Assembly (NCBI GenBank): GCA_938743325.2
Contig: OW568885.1
Span: 62,001 to 126,000, forward strand
Reading direction: 5' to 3'
Source of the DNA: Pycnococcus provasolii
Lineage: Eukaryota > Chlorophyta > Pseudoscourfieldiophyceae > Pseudoscourfieldiales > Pycnococcaceae
DNA length: 64,000 nucleotides
Both the position numbers and the translations under genes were made by a program. The notes under the pieces are model-generated. The model did not search any database. It was not told the DNA's origin and saw only the letters and a program-made list of their open reading frames with translations. Of this stretch, positions 57,732 to 64,000 are shown in pieces; position 1 is the first letter of the stretch; each line of letters opens with the position of its first letter.

Positions 57732-59342
57732 CTACTGTAGTATTCTCACAAGACCGTACACGTAAAGCTTATTGGCGCAACTTTGCGCGTGGTAGGCGTT
57801 GCTCGAAAGCGACGACACGACAACGCCAGCACCATCGCCGTGAAAGAGCCGAAGCAAGCCATCCGTGCAGGATGACTCAAACTCTATCTGTTTTGGATGG
57901 CTGAACTCCTCAGGCTCCATGCAATTGTAGCCACCCTCGTTGTACTCCTCCTCCTCATCGTAGTCCTCTCCGTACTCGTGGAAATCGACCTCCTCCTTCT
58001 CCTCTTCCTCCTCCTCCTCCTCCGGAGCACTGTTAATCATATGGCGGTCCAGGCGATTGAATGTAGATGTCAATAGAGTCACCCAGTTGCCTTCGTCAGC
58101 CTCTGGATCCCACCACCCGGATTTTTGATTGACCAAGGCACGTACCACGCGGTGGTAGCCCGGATTGACGGCAACGATGCGCGAACTCGGCGTAATCGAT
58201 CCCTTTCTCCCCTCCGTATCATCATCATCAGGCGGCGGGAGCCGGCTCCCAAAGAAATCCTTTGCCGAATCGTCGAGTGCATTCGAAAGCAAGACGCCGC
58301 CAGCATCAACCTCGTCTGCCAACTTTCGTAAGACACCTGCGAGCATACCTTGTAGCCCATTCGGTTCTGATTGACCTTCTTTTGCTTGCAGGTGCCCGAT
58401 TCCAAAAGGCAAACTCGAACGAAGCAACTGAGCTGCACCTGTTGCCGCCGCGACGGAGCCTGGATCGGCATGTGTGGCAGCATTCACAACTGCCGAGATG
58501 AGATCGCCATAAGATTGCCGGTGGCGAAACGAAAAGGTAAGATGGCAGCTCACACCGCAGGTATCGTCCTTAGATGCGCGTTTCTGCTTCTTCGATGCCG
58601 GCGCCGTAGTCGTAGTAGCGACGGCGACGGCGCTGTGCACCGTTCCGCGTGGCAGGTACAGCGCGTCTCCCGGCGCCATTGTGCAGCTGAAGAGTGCCTT
58701 GCCAGTGCTGTGCAGGTCACCTGACGGCTCACACGGCGGCGCATGTGGGGTCGGTGGTGGTGTGGAAGAGACACTCCACTTCTTTTGTCCTTCCGTCTGC
58801 ACAACGAGCACGTCGACGTCGTCCCAGTGCGGCGCAAGTCCTTGCGTTTTCTCCGGGGTGATATACGCGTTACAACCCACCAGACCTCCAAGCTCGTTCT
58901 CAAGCCTTGCGATTAACTTGGCGAGCGGCGGGTATTGCTGCTGAGGCTGATGCACCTGCAGCGTGTATCCTGCGTTGAGAAGTTCGCGACACTTCTCGGT
59001 CTCAACGAATGGTGTCATTGCCTCGTGCGTGTAATTTTCACGCTTACCATCAACAAAGCGCGACGCGACGACGTGCAAGTCAAACTCGGGGTGATACGAG
59101 ATGCTTTCAGGCCTTTCCCTTTGAGGCGCTTTCATCGAATCCAAAATACCTAAAAACGTGCTGAGCGTGTAATCACATGCCAGTGGTTTACCGCCACCAC
59201 CAGACCGCCCTTGAAATGGAAGGTGCTTGGCAGGAACATGTTGTGATCCTCCCGAGGTTAATAACAATGAGGACCACTGAGGGTCATGAGATAATTCAGC
59301 GAGCGCTGACAAGTAAGCTTGCGACGACATGGATGCGGGCAT
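57732..59342 (-). CDS. NO66/MINA-type JmjC ribosomal oxygenase
   Basis: 536 residues from the ATG at 59342 (MPASMSSQAYLSALAEL). The frame stays open further upstream but crosses telomere-like DNA and starts with TTG, so it is not used. The Fe(II)/2-oxoglutarate site is visible: GCNAYITPEKTQGLAPHWDD with VDVLVVQTEGQKKW (His and Asp of the HxD motif near residue 172), and the distal His in LYLPRGTVHSA (near 236). This spacing and text match the NO66/MINA53 (RIOX) family, which hydroxylates histidines in ribosomal proteins and, in animals, is also claimed to demethylate histone lysines. A winged-helix-like C-terminal region follows, with an acidic Glu run (about 440-490). Location is probably nucleolus or nucleus. 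Confidence 0.87.
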   Translation of the reverse strand: MPASMSSQAYLSALAELSHDPQWSSLLLTSGGSQHVPAKHLPFQGRSGGGGKPLACDYTLSTFLGILDSMKAPQRERPESISYHPEFDLHVVASRFVDGKRENYTHEAMTPFVETEKCRELLNAGYTLQVHQPQQQYPPLAKLIARLENELGGLVGCNAYITPEKTQGLAPHWDDVDVLVVQTEGQKKWSVSSTPPPTPHAPPCEPSGDLHSTGKALFSCTMAPGDALYLPRGTVHSAVAVATTTTAPASKKQKRASKDDTCGVSCHLTFSFRHRQSYGDLISAVVNAATHADPGSVAAATGAAQLLRSSLPFGIGHLQAKEGQSEPNGLQGMLAGVLRKLADEVDAGGVLLSNALDDSAKDFFGSRLPPPDDDDTEGRKGSITPSSRIVAVNPGYHRVVRALVNQKSGWWDPEADEGNWVTLLTSTFNRLDRHMINSAPEEEEEEEEKEEVDFHEYGEDYDEEEEYNEGGYNCMEPEEFSHPKQIEFESSCTDGLLRLFHGDGAGVVVSSLSSNAYHAQSCANKLYVYGLVRILQ

Positions 59343-59439
59343 GGCGAGACACAGCGAGCGTGGACACAGACGGGAGGGCGCCGCGAATGAAACAGCAGGC
59401 AACTGGGCAAAGGCACCAGGAAGAGTTCTTTCCCTGGGA

Positions 59440-59468
59440 ACCCTAATCATAACCCTAACCCTAACCCT
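59440..59468 (-). promoter_or_regulatory. Telomere-like CCCTAA cluster upstream of NO66-like gene
   Basis: CCCTAATCATAACCCTAACCC lies about 100 nt upstream of the chosen ATG at 59342. It is the reason for not extending the protein further: translated, it gives only a low-complexity Arg/Val run. Confidence 0.45.
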
Positions 59469-59641
59469 TTCCCTGGGTTGTTGAAAATTGTGATTGACGG
59501 CCACGACATGACTGAGCCGCCACCGCCCCCACCAGTCAAGCAAGAGAGCATCGATGTATAAGTGTATCATATCCATAGTACTTTCACGACCGCTAGACAA
59601 AGTAAATTACACATTACCAAATGAGGGATCTCAGTTTCGTC

Positions 59642-62221
59642 TCAATCACCGCCGCGATTCTTCGCACGCCGGATCAGCTCCTCCTTCGCCTCCTTCGCCT
59701 GCTGCGTTCGCCAACAGTCCTCGCCGGCAAGGCTCAGACCGCGCCAGACGACGTCGTCAAGACGGGACGTGCGAAGCAAGCTAGAACGCTCGACCACCAC
59801 CACCTCGCAACCGCCAGGGCCGGCGTGAGCAGAGGCGCTGCGACCCTCCTTCGAAAGAAGGCAAGCGAGGTCGCCGATGAATGTACCGGGCATTAAAGGC
59901 TCGCCCATGCCGCGCGCACGACGGCGATCCTCCGTGAGCTCCGCCTCGCCAGAGAGCAAGTAGTAGCAGTGACGAGGAGTCGCGCCCTTCACACAAAATG
60001 GTGCCATCGGCGCGAGGCGCGCGGTGTAGAATGCGCCATCAATCAGATCAGGAAGACGCAGGTGCAGAAGGTCGAGTGTTGACATCCACTTGCGCTCGAG
60101 CTCACGTGTCACCTGAAAGCGCACGCGCCGGCTTTCACGCGCAACGTCTTCCATGCGAAGAAGCTCTAGCTCGCCATGTGCGCCTCCACCCGCCGCAGCT
60201 ACGACACACGCACGCAGAACGGATTTGGACACGCATGCGATCACCGCGCCATCGGACCCTGCACGCATGTAAGATTTCTTCGACGGGCGTGCCGAAAGTG
60301 GAACCGTGTGCAGCATAAGGTGAGGTTCGGCAGTGAACGCGCCAGCTGGTATCGTACGCACTGCCCAAAAGCTCGGCGGCGTGGGCTCCTGCCACTCATC
60401 CTCCTCCTCCTCATCCTCCTCCCCACTCTGTCTTCTGCCTTTCGGCGCTTGGTACCCCACGCGATTTGTCTGTCTGCGTGCTCGGTTGCCACGATACCGC
60501 GCCTGGATTGCCGCCGCAGCGGAGTTTTCCGAATCATATCGCTTTGACGCACCAGCCTTGTCTTCCTCGTCAAGAGCGGGCGCGGGGGCTGCAATCAGCT
60601 CGGAAGACGCGGACTTGTGCATCTTAGCGCGCTCGCTAAACGACCTCGCCGTCGGTCGCGTAAGTACCATCGGCGGCGGCGATTCCGGTGTTTCAGGCTC
60701 TGGTACCGAAACCATTTCCTTCGAGCCTTCTGCCGCCGTCTGCTCCATCTCAAGCAACGCAACAGGCGAGGCTTCGGTCACTTCCTCAATCGAACCTTCC
60801 ACGACGAATGCCACGTCGTCAAATTTCTCCATATCTGCCGCCTGCATATCGCAAATCTGGCCCGGAGGCACCTGCATCAACACCGACGATCCCGCGTTCT
60901 CAGCGCCGTCGCCAAATTTGCCCAATTCAAGGCTGATCGCGGCGCGCTGTACCCAGTCGTCGTTCGCGAGCGCGCGCGGGTCGCACATCTGCAGCTCCTC
61001 CGAGCGCGTGGCAATCAAGCGATAGTCGATCACCTTCGCCGCGGCCGCATTGGCAGCCGCCTCGTCGGCCGCCAGTGTCGCGGAGAAGCTCCAAGGGTCC
61101 TCCAATGGCACATGGTTGGCGCAAGAGATGAACGCGAACGTTGCCACGGAACCCACCACAGGACGAAGGTGTGGCTCCGGTGTCATGCACCGGTTCACGG
61201 CCTCGCGAATGTGCGACCGACTCATGCCAGAAGGCAGAGGCAGGTCGCTCGGGAAGAGCGCGTCGTCGACAGAGGCGTGAGGCGCCCCGTCGCCGGTGCC
61301 GCAGAGAAAGTCGCGGATCACCGCGCCGAAGGCGTACACGTCGGCGGGAAATCCGGCAAAGTATCCTGGCGCGATGTCAGGCATCGCCTCCGGTGCGCGG
61401 CACCTCGCGTGTCCGTGCCCGAGCGGCGCAGGCGTGACGTGCCAGCACGACACGGGGTTGTCTCCACCTGAGCTGCAGATGCGTGCGTGCTCAAGGTTCG
61501 CAACCATCGCGCGCTCGTTAAAGTCGTCCCAAAGGATGCTCTGCGGCGTGAGATCTCGGTGCGCAAACCCTCGCGCGTGGAGATACCGCAGGCCCGCGAC
61601 CACGTCACGGCATGCGTGCCATATCCTCGGCCACGGAACGGGCGTGGCGGGGTTGGGCTGTAGCAGCGCCGGCCCGTTCAGCGGGTAGTCGTACACGAGC
61701 GCCTGCAGCACCGCGTACGGTTCATGTCCGAGGCGGCTTGTGATGGTGCCAGCGACGCTCACAATGCGAGGGTGGTCGAGTTTGCGCAGCATTGCCAAGT
61801 CGCGCGTGGACGAGTCTGTGTGAGCGTCGCCGTCTTCGTCCTCGTGTATTCGTCGCTTCGGCCTCCTTCCGTTGGTTCCCACCGCCTTGTCGGGTGCCAC
61901 GGAGGCATTCTCGCTCGGCAGTAGCTGTATGCGTCTTCTCGGAACCGGCTGCACGAGCACAGGTTGCACGTGGTCCTTGGCGTCAAGGCACACGTACGCG
62001 AGCGCGTGCGGGCTGAATACTCGGTTGGTGCACCTTCTGACCGTCACGTATCGTGGCGCCGAGCTTATCGGCAGAGGCGGCAGCTCAGGTTCGACGAGCC
62101 TTTCCGTTGAGTCTCGCTGCTGCTTCGGCGTCGCCGGGTCGGCGTCTGCTTCGACTTCATTCAAGACAGTCGCCTCCTGCTTACGAGAACTCGCGAGCGC
62201 TCGCGAGACGCGCGCTCCCAT
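59642..62221 (-). CDS. Pseudokinase with IQ motif and C-terminal cyclic-nucleotide-binding domain
   Basis: 859 residues from the ATG at 62221, single exon. MGARVS fits the N-myristoylation pattern. The kinase-like domain spans about 65-370. STRDLAMLRKLDHPRIV is the alpha-C region and GLRYLHARGFAHRDLTPQSI holds the HRD loop (about residue 220). However, the usual DFG is NLE (MVANLEHAR), the metal-binding Asn is Ser, and the expected Lys of the VAIK strand is not seen, so it is probably catalytically dead. CRAPEAMPDI and FPADVYAFGAVIRDFLCG mark the C-lobe. An IQ motif AAAAIQARYRGNRARRQTNR sits near 570. A cyclic-nucleotide-binding fold occupies about 730-830 (YYLLSGEAELTED, GTFIGDLACLLSKEGRSASA), with the key Arg kept and the Glu changed to Asp. 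A membrane-tethered signal scaffold is likely. Confidence 0.85.
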   Translation of the reverse strand: MGARVSRALASSRKQEATVLNEVEADADPATPKQQRDSTERLVEPELPPLPISSAPRYVTVRRCTNRVFSPHALAYVCLDAKDHVQPVLVQPVPRRRIQLLPSENASVAPDKAVGTNGRRPKRRIHEDEDGDAHTDSSTRDLAMLRKLDHPRIVSVAGTITSRLGHEPYAVLQALVYDYPLNGPALLQPNPATPVPWPRIWHACRDVVAGLRYLHARGFAHRDLTPQSILWDDFNERAMVANLEHARICSSGGDNPVSCWHVTPAPLGHGHARCRAPEAMPDIAPGYFAGFPADVYAFGAVIRDFLCGTGDGAPHASVDDALFPSDLPLPSGMSRSHIREAVNRCMTPEPHLRPVVGSVATFAFISCANHVPLEDPWSFSATLAADEAAANAAAAKVIDYRLIATRSEELQMCDPRALANDDWVQRAAISLELGKFGDGAENAGSSVLMQVPPGQICDMQAADMEKFDDVAFVVEGSIEEVTEASPVALLEMEQTAAEGSKEMVSVPEPETPESPPPMVLTRPTARSFSERAKMHKSASSELIAAPAPALDEEDKAGASKRYDSENSAAAAIQARYRGNRARRQTNRVGYQAPKGRRQSGEEDEEEEDEWQEPTPPSFWAVRTIPAGAFTAEPHLMLHTVPLSARPSKKSYMRAGSDGAVIACVSKSVLRACVVAAAGGGAHGELELLRMEDVARESRRVRFQVTRELERKWMSTLDLLHLRLPDLIDGAFYTARLAPMAPFCVKGATPRHCYYLLSGEAELTEDRRRARGMGEPLMPGTFIGDLACLLSKEGRSASAHAGPGGCEVVVVERSSLLRTSRLDDVVWRGLSLAGEDCWRTQQAKEAKEELIRRAKNRGGD

Positions 62222-63164
62222 AAAGGTATAAAAACGAGTGCGACACACACCTGTTAACAACACCTGCAGTGTTAAGAAACGTACCACCAAAGTTGTCTTA
62301 ACTTACCAACTTATTAACGTCAACGCGCGCGTACAGTATTGACGTTTTCCTGTACTCTTCAAAACACTCAAACACCGCGCGTGTTTCTGGACTATGATGG
62401 GAGGAGCTGGGGGAAAGCGTGTACATAAAGGGAGAAAGCAGGCAGGGACAAGGGCATATTAATCCGGATTAATATGCCCTTGGCAGGGACACAGTTAGGG
62501 GTTTGAAAACATTTGTGTTCACCTGACCGATCAGCTGTGTCGTCAACCACCCCGACCCTCAACACGAGGCCGTTTTCCGCCCGTCTCACCGCTGGACACC
62601 CCTTCTCACTATACTACCTCTCACTCTTTCTGTCCACCCAACCCGTACTCCGCACCAGCCAGCACCCTCTTCGCCAAACACTCTCCCTGTCTTCAAACCC
62701 TCTCTAATAGCCTTTTCTCCACCTCTTCCGCCTACCACCTCGCCCTTGCCCTTCACCGCACTAACTGCTCTCTTCACGCACTCCCTTTCCCCTTCGCTCG
62801 TCACCTCTCACCCACCGCCCGCGGACCCTCTCTTCATCTTTCTGTCTCCCACCACCAGTCCCCCTCTCAACAACGCCGTCTTCTCCTTTACCGGACCATT
62901 CACCACGCTCATCACCTGGTAGACCTCGTTCATCACGAAGGTGCCTTCAATCGAGGACAAGGACGGGCCGCGTGCTCCACATCAAGGCAGTCGTCGTTGA
63001 CGTTTGAGGTAAGCCTGGGTTTCGCGCGTTTCCAATCGCCCGGCCGCGGCCGCGGAATTCTTCACCGAATTTTTCCAAATCGCAGATTTCCAGTTTTCGG
63101 ATTGAAAATTGAACTTATTTGTTTTATTTTTGTATTTATTTTCAGAAGTAAAGTAAGTTACCCT
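62222..63164. other. Divergent intergenic region and FOP-like 5' UTR
   Basis: No gene seen. It holds TACAGTA at 62332, the palindrome listed separately, and a long C/T-rich stretch (62530-62960). A probable 5' UTR intron has donor GAG|GTAAGC at 63009 and acceptor TTTTCAG ending at 63145, 19 nt before the ATG. Confidence 0.5.
62441..62491. repeat. 34-bp perfect palindrome flanked by 10-bp direct repeats
   Basis: Left arm CAAGGGCATATTAATCC (62449-62465) is followed with no spacer by its exact reverse complement (62466-62482). The sequence GGCAGGGACA occurs directly on both sides (62441-62450 and 62482-62491), sharing its end bases with the palindrome. Confidence 0.97.
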
Positions 63165-64000
63165 ATGGCGTCTCTGGAGTCGTTGAAAAGTGCAGTCACC
63201 GCGTCACTCGAAGCAAGAGGTGTGCTGTCTCGAATCAAGGTAAGTATAGTATGCGTCGTAGTTTTCGGTTTGGTCTTAGTTTTTTGTTTTGGGTAGTTGG
63301 CTCACTTGTACACGCACATACACACACATATATATATATAGGCGGAACTGCGTGCGAACGTCTTCCTGGCGGTGGACGAACAAGCGGCCGCGCAATCAAA
63401 CGAACACGTAGGACTCGCACAGGGTACGCCGGAACGTGTCAAGGAGTTTCACAAGACGGAAGAAGGAAGCCTGCTCGCGTCCATGGTCGCGGAGTATCTC
63501 GAGTGGTGTGGAATGGCGTACACGGCGCAGGTGTTCGTGCCGGAGAGCGGAATGCAAGCCAACACGCTGCGCAGGCCGAGAACGCAGCTCGCCGCTGAGG
63601 TGGGTGTTGCGTCCAACAACGACGAACCACTGCTTGCGCAGCTGCTGCGAACGCGCGTCGACTCGCCCGCGGCTGTGCTCGCGGCAGCGTCGAAGACGAA
63701 CGAACCGGCAGCAAGCAGCATGGGAAACGCGAGGCAGCGCCCTGAGTCTGCGTACGGCACGAGCTCGGCGCCATCGGCGACAAAGCAGACAGCTAGTGCC
63801 ACGACAACTAGCCCCGTGGCGGCGACGACGCCGGAGGCGACGGAAGCCGAACCACCCAAGATCAAACCTCTGCCAGGCAGCCTCGCGCCGCTCGGGGGCG
63901 GAAAGGCGAGCCTAGCGCCACTTGCGCCTCTACGACCAGCTGGAGGCGGACTTGGTGGTGGCGGTGGTGGCGGCCTAGCGCCACTGCGCGGCGCACCGCG
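63165..64000 (+). CDS. FOP/CEP43-like (TON1-related) centriolar protein, 5' part (runs off window)
   Basis: Exon 1 is 63165-63239 (25 codons ending SRIK). The intron is 63240-63341, with GTAAGT and TATATAG ends, phase 0. Exon 2 runs from 63342 to beyond the window. MASLESLKSAVTASLEARGV followed by LSRIKAELRANVFLAVDEQ is the LisH-containing N-terminal domain of the FOP (FGFR1OP/CEP43), FOR20 and plant TONNEAU1 group. SLLASMVAEYLEWCGMAYTA with QVFVPESG is the matching second half. These proteins dimerise through this region and act at centrioles, basal bodies or the plant preprophase band. After about residue 105 the chain turns into Ala/Thr/Pro/Gly-rich disorder with SLAPLG and APL repeats, as in FOP. 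The splice sites fit the family alignment exactly. Confidence 0.88.

Noticed and set aside
59343-59600. Longer start for the NO66-like protein
   Set aside because: The extension begins with TTG and translates telomere-like DNA into an Arg/Val run; the ATG at 59342 is simpler.

Overview
This window looks like nuclear DNA of a green alga, probably a chlorophyte of prasinophyte grade with a compact genome. The evidence is a CP26 light-harvesting protein, a chloroplast ATP synthase delta subunit with a transit peptide, an FKBP with a thylakoid Tat-type signal, an AP2/ERF regulator and a plant-type hydroxyproline O-arabinosyltransferase. About 25 genes lie on both strands. Introns are few and short, with GT-AG ends; most genes have none. 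Many genes have the chlorophyte poly(A) signal TGTAA close to the stop codon. The species cannot be named from sequence alone. I saw no rRNA, tRNA, CRISPR array or bacterial-style operon.

Layout. 1-9.3 kb: NADPH-cytochrome P450 reductase (cut by the window edge), CP26, a probable mitochondrial ribosomal protein mL59, an SLC17/PHT4-like transporter and a large AP2/ERF protein. 10.8-23.7 kb: an HRQ1-like helicase, a giant repetitive coiled-coil protein, a 14-repeat RCC1 protein with a secretory signal, and a secreted proline/methionine repeat protein. 23.7-25.0 kb: an intergenic stretch with the remains of a Ty1/copia element. 25.0-34.8 kb: a membrane WD40-like protein, an EF-hand/SHOCT/ankyrin protein and a PhoD-like phosphatase. 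36.3-42.9 kb: an EF-hand protein, an F-box/leucine-rich protein, a tail-anchored coiled-coil protein and a small membrane protein. 43.5-50.6 kb: secretory-pathway genes, namely HPAT, a small secreted protein, a DxD glycosyltransferase-like protein and a secreted propeller-like protein. 51.7-64 kb: ATP synthase delta, the splicing factor ESS2, a YG-rich secreted protein, the lumenal FKBP, a NO66/MINA-type oxygenase, a pseudokinase/IQ/cyclic-nucleotide-binding protein, and the 5' end of a FOP/CEP43-like centriolar protein.

The genes do not form one pathway. Two loose themes stand out: photosynthesis (CP26, ATP synthase delta, lumenal FKBP) and a secretory group (HPAT, a second glycosyltransferase and several secreted repeat proteins that could be substrates). 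Intergenic DNA is rich in short motifs: telo-boxes (AAACCCTAA), site II elements (TGGGCC) and TACAGTA/TACTGTA heptamers. Start codons were set to ATG throughout, because several of the longest open frames begin only with TTG or GTG.
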